Source: Solwaraspora sp. WMMD792 (GTDB taxonomy: Bacteria; Actinomycetota; Actinomycetes; Mycobacteriales; Micromonosporaceae). Taken from it: a stretch of DNA of 64,000 bases. Below the pieces are notes generated by a model. That model saw nothing but the letters and a program-made list of their open reading frames with translations, ran no database searches and was not told the origin of the DNA. Made by a program: the position numbers and the translations under genes. The stretch lies in the NCBI RefSeq assembly GCF_029626105.1, contig NZ_JARUBH010000009.1, positions 6,076,001 to 6,140,000 of the forward strand, written 5' to 3'. Shown here piece after piece: positions 49,422-57,575 of the stretch. How positions within the stretch are numbered: the stretch's first letter is position 1; every line of letters begins with the position of its first letter.

Positions 49422-49450
49422 ATATTGCCCAATCTGGCAAAGATAGGCAA
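49422..49450 (-). promoter_or_regulatory. GT2 promoter with TTGCC pair, leaderless geometry
   Basis: Reverse strand: -35 TTGCCT (49450-49445), 17 bp, -10 CAATAT (49427-49422), and GGCAA (49436-49440) 8 bp from the -10. The ATG at 49415 falls at the expected transcription start. Confidence 0.7.
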
Positions 49451-49481
49451 CACGAGCGGGGGCAGGCAGCGCGAGCGAGGG

Positions 49482-49526
49482 TTGCCAGATGGCAAAACTG
49501 TTGCCAAACTTGCTCGATGGTTTGCC
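49482..49526 (+). promoter_or_regulatory. TTGCCA repeats upstream of the PhyH-like gene
   Basis: TTGCCA 49482, opposite TGGCAA 49490, TTGCCA 49501, TTGCT 49510, TTGCC 49522. The first two form a palindrome with a 2-bp centre. No convincing -10 was found downstream. Confidence 0.5.
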
Positions 49527-49620
49527 TGGTGCTGCCTCGCGTATGCGGATCCGGCCAGGTGGCCCAAACCACGCCCGACGGTGCTGCGGCGCATACCGCG
49601 CACAGAACGGAGTCGACGAC

Positions 49621-50493
49621 GTGACCACGCTGCAGATGGACATGTTCACGAACCCGGCGATCACCGACGCCCAGCTGAACCAGTTCGACGACCAGGGGTA
49701 TCTGATCCTGCCCGGCTTCCTGCCGGTCGACCTGGCGAACCGACTGCGGCAGGAGGTGGATCGCTGGGTGGACGACGGACTGCGCGCCCGGTCGATCGAC
49801 AGCTGCGTCGATCCGGACAAGCACGGTACGCCGCCGCTGATGGAGCTTGAGATGCCGACGCACGGCGAGTTGATCGCCTACCCCCCGCTGATGAACCTGC
49901 TCATCCGGTTGCTGGGACCGGCGTTCGCCTTCCACCACCTGCACAGCGACCGCCAGGCACCCGGACTCCCCGGTAAGGCCTGGCACCACGACTACGAATA
50001 CGGGCCGCAGGTCGACCCGGCCCACCGCATGGTCCACACCCTGCACTACCTCGACGGCCTCGACGATGGGACGTCGAGCCTGGTGGTGCTCCCCGGCTCG
50101 CACCGGGAGCGGGTGGCGAAGACCGCCCGCGCCCACCTCGGCACCACCGTGCTACCCGGTGAGCTCAATCTGGAGCAACTCCCGGCGCGCTCGACAGTCG
50201 TGCTGCACTCGGCACTCTTCCACGCCCGGCGGCCCCGGCCGGACGGGCGTACCAAGGACCGCTACTTCATCGACACCTCGTACTGCCAGGCCGGAAGCAA
50301 GTGGCCGCCGGTCAAGCCGTACTGGCGACGCATGCTGCAGCGCGGCCGCGAGTTGCGCCTCGACCGAGGTCGGTGGCCGGACCTGTTCCGCGAGGAGCAC
50401 TTCACCGAGTACCGCCGCCCGCAACAGCCGGCCGACAGCCAGGGCCGCACCGCGTCCGCGCGAGCGGTGCGGCGGCCCGGAGCCGGGCGTTGA
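49621..50493 (+). CDS. Phytanoyl-CoA dioxygenase-family (PhyH) Fe(II)/2-oxoglutarate oxygenase
   Basis: About 290 aa. FDDQGYLILPGFLPVDLANR at the N-terminus, HHDYEYGPQVDPAHRM for the His-x-Asp pair (HDY), LVVLPGSHRERVAK, and HSALFHARRP for the distal His and nearby Arg. Expected to hydroxylate a small molecule. The GTG at 49621 has ACGGAG upstream; ATG 49636 is also possible. The basic C-terminal ~30 residues look dispensable. Second 2-oxoglutarate enzyme of the cluster; probably in an operon with the LLM oxidoreductase. Confidence 0.88.
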   Translation: MTTLQMDMFTNPAITDAQLNQFDDQGYLILPGFLPVDLANRLRQEVDRWVDDGLRARSIDSCVDPDKHGTPPLMELEMPTHGELIAYPPLMNLLIRLLGPAFAFHHLHSDRQAPGLPGKAWHHDYEYGPQVDPAHRMVHTLHYLDGLDDGTSSLVVLPGSHRERVAKTARAHLGTTVLPGELNLEQLPARSTVVLHSALFHARRPRPDGRTKDRYFIDTSYCQAGSKWPPVKPYWRRMLQRGRELRLDRGRWPDLFREEHFTEYRRPQQPADSQGRTASARAVRRPGAGR

Positions 50494-50542
50494 CCATCGC
50501 CCCCGCCTTGGCACGACGCCCGTGACGATGGGAGGAAACGAC

Positions 50543-51337
50543 ATGTACAGGCCCATACGAATCGGCCTGCAGATTCAGCCGGAGCACGCCGAGTACCGCC
50601 AGATCCGCAACGCCGCCGTGGCGGCCGAGGAGCTCGGCGTCGACATCATCTTCAACTGGGACCACTTCTTCCCGCTCGACGGCGATCCGGACGGCCGGCA
50701 CTTCGAGGCATGGACGATGCTTGGTGCCTGGGCCGAGTCGACCTCCCGGGTGGAGATCGGCACACTGGTCAGCTGCACCGGATACCGCAACCCCGACCTG
50801 CTCGCCGACATGGCCCGCACCGTCGACCACATCAGCGAGGGCCGGCTCGTCCTCGGCATCGGTGCCGGTTGGTGCGAACGGGACTATCAGGAGTACGGCT
50901 ACGAGTTCGGCACGGCCGGAGGGCGCCTCGACCGCCTGAGCGGGGATCTGCCCCGGATCCGGGCTCGATGGACCCGGCTCAACCCGCCGCCCACCCGGCC
51001 GATCCCGGTCCTCGTGGGAGGCGCCGGTGAACGCCGGACCCTGCGGCTGGTGGCCGAGCACGCCGACATCTGGCACTGCTTCGGCGACCCGCCGACCCTC
51101 GCGCACAAGATGGCCGTGCTGCGCCGGCACTGCGCCGACGTGGGCCGCGACCCCGCCGCGATCGAGGTGTCGACTGCGGTGGCTGGCGCGCCCACGCCGG
51201 CGGGAACGCCCGATGTGCTCGGTGAGCAGCTGCGGGCCCTGGGTGTCTCGATGTTCACGGTCGGCGCGCTCGGGCCGCGCTACGACCTCGGCGTACTGAA
51301 GGACTGGATCGCGTGGCGGGACGAGTCGAACCGCTGA
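50543..51337 (+). CDS. LLM-class F420-dependent oxidoreductase
   Basis: About 264 aa. Luciferase-like TIM barrel: IRIGLQIQPEHAEYRQIRNA, ELGVDIIFNWDHFFPLDGDP, RVEIGTLVSCTGYRNPDLLA, GRLVLGIGAGWCERDYQEYG. Actinobacterial members of this type usually use coenzyme F420 rather than FMN. GGAGG lies 8 nt before ATG 50543. A 49-bp gap from the PhyH-like gene suggests one operon and makes this the probable right end of the cluster. It could reduce an imine, ketone or double bond of the product. Confidence 0.88.
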   Translation: MYRPIRIGLQIQPEHAEYRQIRNAAVAAEELGVDIIFNWDHFFPLDGDPDGRHFEAWTMLGAWAESTSRVEIGTLVSCTGYRNPDLLADMARTVDHISEGRLVLGIGAGWCERDYQEYGYEFGTAGGRLDRLSGDLPRIRARWTRLNPPPTRPIPVLVGGAGERRTLRLVAEHADIWHCFGDPPTLAHKMAVLRRHCADVGRDPAAIEVSTAVAGAPTPAGTPDVLGEQLRALGVSMFTVGALGPRYDLGVLKDWIAWRDESNR

Positions 51338-51428
51338 CCGAAGGGTGACCGCAACGCCGCCATCCGTTCAGGCAACCCGTCCACCACCGCCCACCAATCC
51401 GCGACCTACCCGCACCGCGTGGCGATGT

Positions 51429-52142
51429 TCAGGAGCCCATCGCGGTGAACGCCGCGGTGAAGGCCCGCGGGTCGGTGTTCCACAGTTCGCTCATCTGCGC
51501 GGACGTCGGATCCGGGTAGATGTCTTCGGCTCCGGACGCGATGCCGTCGAGGATCGCGTCGGCGACGGCCCGGGGTGCCGCCTTGGGCGTGTCCACGCCG
51601 GCCAGCATGTCGGTGTCGATACCGCCGGGGTAGACGCCGTGCACGCTGACCCCGGCTCGGGTCAGTGCCGGTCGCAAGGCGAGGGTCAGCGAATGCGCTG
51701 CGGCCTTGGACGCCGAGTAACCCGCCATCGGCGGTGCCGGCGCGTACGCGAGCAGGGTCAGCACGTTGACCAGTGCGCCCTTGTTCTTCACCAGTACGGG
51801 AGTGAACGCTCGGACCATGTCGTAGAGGCCGGTGAAGTTGACGGCGAACTCCCGGGCCAGCCCGTCGGGGTCGGCGTCCAGGGCCGGGGCGAACGCCGCC
51901 ACGCCAGCGTTGTTGATCAGCAGGTCGGCTTCGGTGGCCAGGGCGGCGAGCCGCTTGATGGCGGCCCGGTCGGTGACGTCGAGGGCGACGGGCGTGATCC
52001 GCTCGTCGACGCGGACCGTTTGCGGGTTGCGGGCGCTGGCGTAGATGTGCTTGACGCCGCGTTCGAGCAGGGCGTCAACGAGGGCGCGGCCCAGGCCGCG
52101 GTTGGCTCCGGTGATGACGGTGGTGCTTCCGGTGATCTCCAT
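51429..52142 (-). CDS. Short-chain dehydrogenase/reductase
   Basis: About 237 aa. NAD(P) loop TVITGANRGLGRALVDALLE, LLINNAGVAAF, catalytic YSASKAAAHSL and YPGGIDTDM. ATG 52142 has AGGGTGG upstream; ATG 52163 does not. Divergent from an AraC regulator that probably controls it. Substrate unknown. Not clearly part of the biosynthetic cluster, since no TTGCCA array is nearby. Confidence 0.9.
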   Translation of the reverse strand: MEITGSTTVITGANRGLGRALVDALLERGVKHIYASARNPQTVRVDERITPVALDVTDRAAIKRLAALATEADLLINNAGVAAFAPALDADPDGLAREFAVNFTGLYDMVRAFTPVLVKNKGALVNVLTLLAYAPAPPMAGYSASKAAAHSLTLALRPALTRAGVSVHGVYPGGIDTDMLAGVDTPKAAPRAVADAILDGIASGAEDIYPDPTSAQMSELWNTDPRAFTAAFTAMGS

Positions 52143-52257
52143 GCCATCCACCCTGCCGCTCATCGGTGAGATGATGAATGCCCGTACTACTCGGGCACTT
52201 GTCCCTCAGTCTCATCCCGCCTGCTCGTATGTCGTTTGCGGACCTAGACTGTGGCGG

Positions 52258-53190
52258 GTGGATGTTCTTGGCGACGTGCTGGAGCTGGCGCGGGTCGACG
52301 CGAGCCTGATGGCGACCTTCGACGCGCGGGCTCCCTGGGCCATCGAACTGCCGGACCGACAGGGTGCCACGTTCCATGCCGTGGTGGCAGGCACCTGCTG
52401 GTTCAGCGTCGGCGACGCGCCGGCGCGCCAACTTACCCCGGGTGACCTCGTGCTGCTGCCGGCCGGGGCGCGTCACCAGTTGGCGAGCGATCCGGGTCTG
52501 CCGCCGCGCCGCTTCGATGAGGACCTCAAGCGCAGCCTCATCCGTCCCAATGGTGAGCTGGTGCTCGACGGGCCCGGCGGACGGACCCGAATCCTGTGCG
52601 CGGGCTACCATTACGCCGCCGCTGTCCACCCCCTGCTGGGACTGCTGCCGCCGGTGTTGCACGTGGCCACCGCCCAACCGGCGAGCGGACCGTGGCTGCG
52701 CTCGGTTCTGGATCTGCTGGCCCACGAAACCCGCAGCGGTGCCGCCACCGGCTCGGGTACCGCTGCGGTACGCCTGCTCGATCTGCTGCTGATCCACGTC
52801 GTGCGGGCCTGGCTCGACACCGAAGGTGACACGATCGACCCATCGTGGCTGCGGGGCCTACGTGACCCGCTCACCGCGCAGGTTCTGGCCGTGCTGCACG
52901 AGCGACCCGGTCACGACTGGACCCTGGACACCCTCGCCGCGACGGTCAACGTCTCCCGTGCCACCCTTGTGCGGCGCTTCACCCGCCACGTCGGCGAACC
53001 GCCACTGACCTACCTCACCCGCTGGCGCCTCGACGTGGCCGCCCGCACGCTACGCGACACCACCTTGCCGGTCGCCACCATCGCCCACCGGATGGGCTAC
53101 ACCTCCGAGTTCGCCTTCAACCGCGCCTTCGCCCGCCTCCACGGCCAACCACCCGGCCGCTACCGCCGACATGCCGCCACGAACGGTTGA
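52258..53190 (+). CDS. AraC-family regulator with cupin-type N-terminal domain
   Basis: About 310 aa. N-terminal cupin (WFSVGDAPARQLTPGDLVLL, PAGARHQLASD) for ligand sensing; C-terminal double helix-turn-helix (DTLAATVNVSRATLVRRFTR, VATIAHRMGYTSEFAFNRAF, ARLHGQPPGRYRR). The GTG at 52258 is only 7 nt after a TAGACT -10 (52245-52250), so a leaderless transcript is likely. Divergent from the SDR at 51429; this pairing is common and suggests it controls the SDR. Confidence 0.9.
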   Translation: MDVLGDVLELARVDASLMATFDARAPWAIELPDRQGATFHAVVAGTCWFSVGDAPARQLTPGDLVLLPAGARHQLASDPGLPPRRFDEDLKRSLIRPNGELVLDGPGGRTRILCAGYHYAAAVHPLLGLLPPVLHVATAQPASGPWLRSVLDLLAHETRSGAATGSGTAAVRLLDLLLIHVVRAWLDTEGDTIDPSWLRGLRDPLTAQVLAVLHERPGHDWTLDTLAATVNVSRATLVRRFTRHVGEPPLTYLTRWRLDVAARTLRDTTLPVATIAHRMGYTSEFAFNRAFARLHGQPPGRYRRHAATNG

Positions 53191-53220
53191 CCGCCATACG
53201 ACAAGATGACCTGTGGTGGC

Positions 53221-54027
53221 TCAGCCGATGCGGCCGACACCGCCGAACAGGTAGACCTCGGGCTCGTCGGACTCCGGGTCGGGGCGCCAGCGTGAGCAGG
53301 TGACGACGCCGGGCTCCAGCAGGTCCAACCCGTCGAAGAAGCGTTCGAGCTCCACCTTGGTCCTGGCGCGGATCGGCGTGCCGCCGCGTTCGGTGGTTTC
53401 CCGCATCACGCGCAGCATCGGCTCGCCGTGGATCTCCGCCGTGGAATGGGTGAGCACCAGGTGGCTGCCGGCGGGCATCGCCTGCACCAGTTGCGCGACG
53501 GAGCCGTACGCCACGTCGTCGTCCATGATGTGGTTGACGACGCCGAGGAGCATGAGCCCGATCGGCTGCGAGAAGTCGAGCGTCCGCCGCGCGGACGCGA
53601 GGATCACGTCCGGCTGCCGCAGGTCGGCTTCGACGTAGTCGCAACTGCCTTCCGGTGTGCTGGTCAGCAGCGCACGCGCGTGTGCCATGACGAGCGGGTC
53701 GTTGTCGATGTAGACCACCCGGCAGCGCGGGTCGAGGGACTGCGCGACCTCGTGGGTGTTGTCCGCCGAGGGCAGACCGGTACCGACGTCGAGGAACTGA
53801 CGGATGCCGGCGTCCCTGACGAGGAACCTGACCACGCGCTGGAGGAACGCGCGCTCAGCCTTGGCTCCGATGGGGATGTCCGGGATGTGGGCGATGACCT
53901 CATCGCCGGCGGCCCGGTCGACCGCGAAGTGGTCCTTGCCGCCGAGCCAGTAGTTCCAGATCCGCGCCGAGTGCGGAACGGCGGTGTCCAGCTTGGAGCC
54001 TGAAGGGAGCTCCCAGTCCTCGGTCAT
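53221..54027 (-). CDS. SAM-dependent methyltransferase, PF04672 type
   Basis: About 268 aa. PHSARIWNYWLGGKDHFAVD is the family start; QFLDVGTGLPSADNTHEVAQ is the SAM loop and VVYIDNDPLVMAHARALL the second motif; DFSQPIGLMLLGVVNHI follows. This family is expanded in actinobacteria and its acceptors are mostly unknown. ATG 54027. It stands alone between the AraC and DeoR regulators. Confidence 0.9.
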   Translation of the reverse strand: MTEDWELPSGSKLDTAVPHSARIWNYWLGGKDHFAVDRAAGDEVIAHIPDIPIGAKAERAFLQRVVRFLVRDAGIRQFLDVGTGLPSADNTHEVAQSLDPRCRVVYIDNDPLVMAHARALLTSTPEGSCDYVEADLRQPDVILASARRTLDFSQPIGLMLLGVVNHIMDDDVAYGSVAQLVQAMPAGSHLVLTHSTAEIHGEPMLRVMRETTERGGTPIRARTKVELERFFDGLDLLEPGVVTCSRWRPDPESDEPEVYLFGGVGRIG

Positions 54028-54134
54028 GGAACAATTCTTCCGCACCGACGGGGTGACGACGCAACTGGGGCGGCGGTCCGACGGCCCGGCCGAGCTCCAG
54101 TAGGGCACCTGGTGGTGAGCGGAGATCGTGGACG

Positions 54135-54980
54135 TCAGACCGCGTTGCGGGCACCTCGCTGTCGTGGTGAGGCCGGCGGGGTGATGACCTTCACATCGTT
54201 CGCGGCCAGGGCCTCCCGTAGTTCGGCGGGCGGCAGGGTGTCGGTGATCAGGTAGTCCGCGCTGCCCAGCTCGGAGACCTGGGCGAAGAGTCGACGGCCG
54301 AACTTCGAGGAGTCGGCGAGGATGGCCACCCGGCCGGCGCGCGAGATCATCTCCTGCATCATCGCGGCTTCGGCAAGGTTGCTGGTCGTGTAGCCGGCCT
54401 CCGCATCGACCGCGCCGACGCCGATCAGCGCCAGGTCGCAGCTGATGTCCAGTTCGGCGCCGCTGGTGGCCCGGAACCGCACCGGTCCGATGGTGGCGAG
54501 GGTCAGGGTGCGTACCGCGCCGCCGAAGACGTAGATGTCGCGGATGGCGGTGGGTGGCAGCGCCCCGGGCACCAGCAAATTGTTCGTCGCCACGGTGAGG
54601 TCGCGGTGCTGACCCAGGTTGCGGGCGACCGCCAGGGTCGTGGTCCCGCCGTTGATCATGATGGTCGAGCTGTCCTGGACCAACGCCGCGGCCAGTGCCG
54701 CGATCTTCTCCTTCTCCTGCTCCTGCAGGCTGAGCCGTTGGTCGACGGCGCGGTCGGTGCGGGAGACTGTGGACAGACTGACCGCTCCGCCGTAGGTGCG
54801 TACGAGCGCCCCGTCGGCACTGAGCTGGTCGAGATCCCGCCGGACGGTGTCGATCGAGACGCCGAACCGTTCGGCCAGCTCGTTCACTGTGACCTGACCG
54901 GTGTCGGCGACGTACGCGGCCAGCTGGGCCTTGCGCCCGGCGGGCAGGTTGCGCTGCCGCTCGTCCTTGTCGATGTTCAT
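54135..54980 (-). CDS. DeoR/GlpR-family transcriptional regulator
   Basis: About 281 aa. Helix-turn-helix: QVTVNELAERFGVSIDTVRR, DLDQLSADGALVRTYGGAV. DeoR sensor: ALVQDSSTIMINGGTTTLAV, GGAVRTLTLATIGP, LALIGVGAVDAEAGYTTSN, ILADSSKFGRRLFAQV. The sensor binds phosphorylated sugars in this family. ATG 54980 follows AAGGGGGAAG. Divergent from the sugar operon that starts at 55287, which it probably represses. Confidence 0.92.
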   Translation of the reverse strand: MNIDKDERQRNLPAGRKAQLAAYVADTGQVTVNELAERFGVSIDTVRRDLDQLSADGALVRTYGGAVSLSTVSRTDRAVDQRLSLQEQEKEKIAALAAALVQDSSTIMINGGTTTLAVARNLGQHRDLTVATNNLLVPGALPPTAIRDIYVFGGAVRTLTLATIGPVRFRATSGAELDISCDLALIGVGAVDAEAGYTTSNLAEAAMMQEMISRAGRVAILADSSKFGRRLFAQVSELGSADYLITDTLPPAELREALAANDVKVITPPASPRQRGARNAV

Positions 54981-55286
54981 GCTTCCCCCTTGTCAATGCG
55001 GGAGTATGCCACAACCCTGCGTTTCCTGCCGAGTCTGCTGCATGGAACAGCATCGAACAGCAGTGGCGTGCCTCGGGTCAGAGAGCCGTCGGCGTGGCCT
55101 CCAGACCAGCGTCGACGGGGTCCAGGGTCCGCCACGGAGGCGTGCTCAACCCCGGCGCTGGCGCAGGACTCTGCGGTGCTCCGCGTTTTTCTGCCGTTCT
55201 ACTCTTGTCCTTGCCCGTAACACGTTGCTAACGTGACGCCAACATTCGCACAGAATCGAATGATCTCCATATAGAAGGAGTCCGCC
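54981..55286. promoter_or_regulatory. Divergent control region of the sugar operon with candidate operators
   Basis: No gene. Two direct repeats GAACAGCA (55045-55052 and 55055-55062, 10-bp step) are a candidate DeoR operator. The palindrome CACGTT-GCT-AACGTG (55221-55235) lies about 50 bp before the binding-protein ATG and is a second candidate. Which site DeoR uses cannot be told from sequence. Confidence 0.5.
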
Positions 55287-56576
55287 ATGGTGTTTCGTGT
55301 CAGCCGGCTGAGCAGACTGGTGGGGGCGGTGACCGCGGCGACGACAGTCGCGTTCGTCGCGGCGTGTGGTGCGGACGACGGTGCGTCGGACGGGGACGGC
55401 ACCGTCACGCTGGAGTTCGCCCAGTGGTGGGGCGCCGAACTGCCGGCCGGGGAGTTCGACCGGATCATCGACGAGTTCACGGCGCAGAACCCGAACATCG
55501 AGATCGAGTTGCTGAGCGCGCCGTACGCCTCGACCAAGCAGCAGCTGCTCACCGGCGCCGCCTCGAAGACCCTGCCGGACGTGGTGGGTCTCGACGGTGC
55601 CTGGGTCAACGACTTCGCCAAGCAGGGCGCGATCACCGACCTGTCCAGCCTGATGGCCGAGGCGAACTACGACGACAGCGAGCTGGCCAGCCAGATCCAG
55701 ATCGACGGCAGCACCTACATGATCCCGGTGGTCAACTTCGTCTACCCGCTGTTCGTCAACAAGGCACTGCTCACCGAGGCGGGCGTCGCGGACGTGCCCA
55801 CCACCCGCAGTGAGTTCCTCGACGCGGCCACGAAGATCAGCGCGAGCGACGGCGACGTCAAGGGCTGGGCGCTCCCGCTCGACACCGCCGTGCCCAACGG
55901 CATCCAGAACGACGTCATGTCCTGGCTCTGGGCCTCCGGCGGCAGCATGCTCACCGCTGACGGCAAGCCGAACCTGACCAGCCCGGAGGTCAAGGAAACC
56001 GTCGAGTACGTGAAGAGCCTGAACGACGCCGACGTCATCGCACCCGGCGCGCTCACCATGAAGGAGCAGGACAAGGTCGAGAAGTTCAGCAACGGCCAGA
56101 TCGGCATGATGATCGACTCGCTCGCGCACATCAACCTGATCCGGGAGAACCAGCCGGACATCGAGTTCGAGGTGGCTGCCCTGCCGGCGGCCGACGGCTA
56201 CACCGGCGAGCGCGGCATCCCGTACGCGTCGTGGGGCATCGGCATCTCGGACTCCAGCGAGCACAAGGCCGAGGCGTTCAAGTTCGTGTCGTACCTGATG
56301 AGCCAGGAGACGAACGCGCAGCTGAGCACGATCGCGAACGGCTTCCCCGGCAACAAGAACGCCGAGCCCGACTTCGGCAGCAGCGACCCGCTGTTCCGGA
56401 CCGCCTTCGAGATCTACCAGCAGGGCTACCCGGCCAACGAGTTCGTCGGCCTACCCAAGTCCGAGGACCTGATGCGTAGCTTCGCCGAGCAGCTCCAGCT
56501 GGTGCTGACCGGCGGGTCGAGCGTCGATGACGCACTCGCCGCAGCACAGGAGAACTGGTCCTCGGTCATCGAGTAG
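55287..56576 (+). CDS. Sugar ABC transporter substrate-binding lipoprotein
   Basis: About 429 aa. Signal and lipobox: RLVGAVTAATTVAFVAACG. Type 1 extracellular solute-binding fold: VTLEFAQWWGAELPAGEFDR, GAASKTLPDVVGLDGAWVND, IGMMIDSLAHINLIRENQPD. AGAAGGAG precedes ATG 55287. First gene of the operon; a hairpin after it may raise its level relative to the permeases, as is usual for binding proteins. Ligand not readable; downstream enzymes point to a hexose or ketose. Confidence 0.93.
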   Translation: MVFRVSRLSRLVGAVTAATTVAFVAACGADDGASDGDGTVTLEFAQWWGAELPAGEFDRIIDEFTAQNPNIEIELLSAPYASTKQQLLTGAASKTLPDVVGLDGAWVNDFAKQGAITDLSSLMAEANYDDSELASQIQIDGSTYMIPVVNFVYPLFVNKALLTEAGVADVPTTRSEFLDAATKISASDGDVKGWALPLDTAVPNGIQNDVMSWLWASGGSMLTADGKPNLTSPEVKETVEYVKSLNDADVIAPGALTMKEQDKVEKFSNGQIGMMIDSLAHINLIRENQPDIEFEVAALPAADGYTGERGIPYASWGIGISDSSEHKAEAFKFVSYLMSQETNAQLSTIANGFPGNKNAEPDFGSSDPLFRTAFEIYQQGYPANEFVGLPKSEDLMRSFAEQLQLVLTGGSSVDDALAAAQENWSSVIE

Positions 56577-56584
56577 TCCCGCCC

Positions 56585-56619
56585 GGGTGCCGCGCCGGAA
56601 CACCCCCGGCGCGGCACCC
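56585..56619 (+). terminator. Intra-operon hairpin after the binding-protein gene
   Basis: GGGTGCCGCGCCGG (56585-56598) and CCGGCGCGGCACCC (56606-56619) pair perfectly, 7-nt loop. Probably a partial terminator or 3' mRNA stabiliser. Confidence 0.7.
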
Positions 56620-56634
56620 GACCAAGGAGAAGCC

Positions 56635-57570
56635 ATGACACTGACGGCACCCCGGGCCTCGACCCGCGCCGCACCGGCCGCCCCTGGGCGGCCCCGATCC
56701 ACGCTGGCCCGGCGCCTGGTCCCGTACGGCTACCTGTCCCCGACGGTGCTGCTGATCGTGGTCCTGATGGTGGTCCCCATCGTCATGGTGGTCGGCTACT
56801 CGTTCCGGGACAACGTGATCGTCCAGGAGAACTCGGTCTTCGCCGGGTTCGCCAACTACACCAGGGTGCTCACCGACCCGGACTTCCTGGCCGCGCTGCG
56901 CAACACCGCCGTCTTCATCTCGGTCAGCATGCTGGCGCATCTGGTCCTCGGCCTCACCTTCGCGATGATGCTCAACACCCAGCTGCTGAGCGGGGTCACG
57001 AAGGCCATCTTCCGGATCGTCTACATCCTGCCCTGGCTGTTCACGATCGCGGTGATCGCCGTCATCTGGCGGCTGCTGTTCGACCCGTCCGGCGTGGTCA
57101 ACTACGTGCTGCAGACGGTGGGCCTGGTTCAGGAGGGCGTGAACTGGTTCGGCGACCCGGCCACGGCGCTCTGGGCGGTGACGTTCGTCAACATCTGGTC
57201 CGGCTACCCGTTCTTCATGATCAGCCTGTTGGCCGGGCTGCAGGGCATCCCCGCCGACCTGTACGAGGCCGCCGCGGTGGACGGCACCAACTGGTGGCAG
57301 CGGTTCCGGCACGTGACGCTGCCCCAGCTGCGGCCGGTGATCATCAGCATGGCGGTGCTCGACCTGATCTGGACCTCCCACCAGTTCGCGTTGATCTGGA
57401 TGACGACCGGCGGCGGGCCGCTGAACTCCACCGAGATGCTCAGCACCTTCACCTACAAGCAGGCCTTCAGCGAGTACGAGTTCGCCACGGCGTCCGCCGC
57501 CGCCGTGATCGTCCTGCTGCTCACGATGGTGCTGGCCTTCTTCTACGTACGCTCGCAAAGGGAGCGGTGA
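56635..57570 (+). CDS. Sugar ABC transporter permease (MalF-like)
   Basis: About 311 aa, six predicted helices. PYGYLSPTVLLIVVLMVVPI is the first; the ATPase-docking EAA loop is DLYEAAAVDGTNWWQRFRHV. AAGGAG precedes ATG 56635. No ATPase gene is present in the operon, which is typical of actinobacterial sugar importers that share a common MsiK-type ATPase. Confidence 0.93.
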   Translation: MTLTAPRASTRAAPAAPGRPRSTLARRLVPYGYLSPTVLLIVVLMVVPIVMVVGYSFRDNVIVQENSVFAGFANYTRVLTDPDFLAALRNTAVFISVSMLAHLVLGLTFAMMLNTQLLSGVTKAIFRIVYILPWLFTIAVIAVIWRLLFDPSGVVNYVLQTVGLVQEGVNWFGDPATALWAVTFVNIWSGYPFFMISLLAGLQGIPADLYEAAAVDGTNWWQRFRHVTLPQLRPVIISMAVLDLIWTSHQFALIWMTTGGGPLNSTEMLSTFTYKQAFSEYEFATASAAAVIVLLLTMVLAFFYVRSQRER

Positions 57571-57575
57571 GGCAC

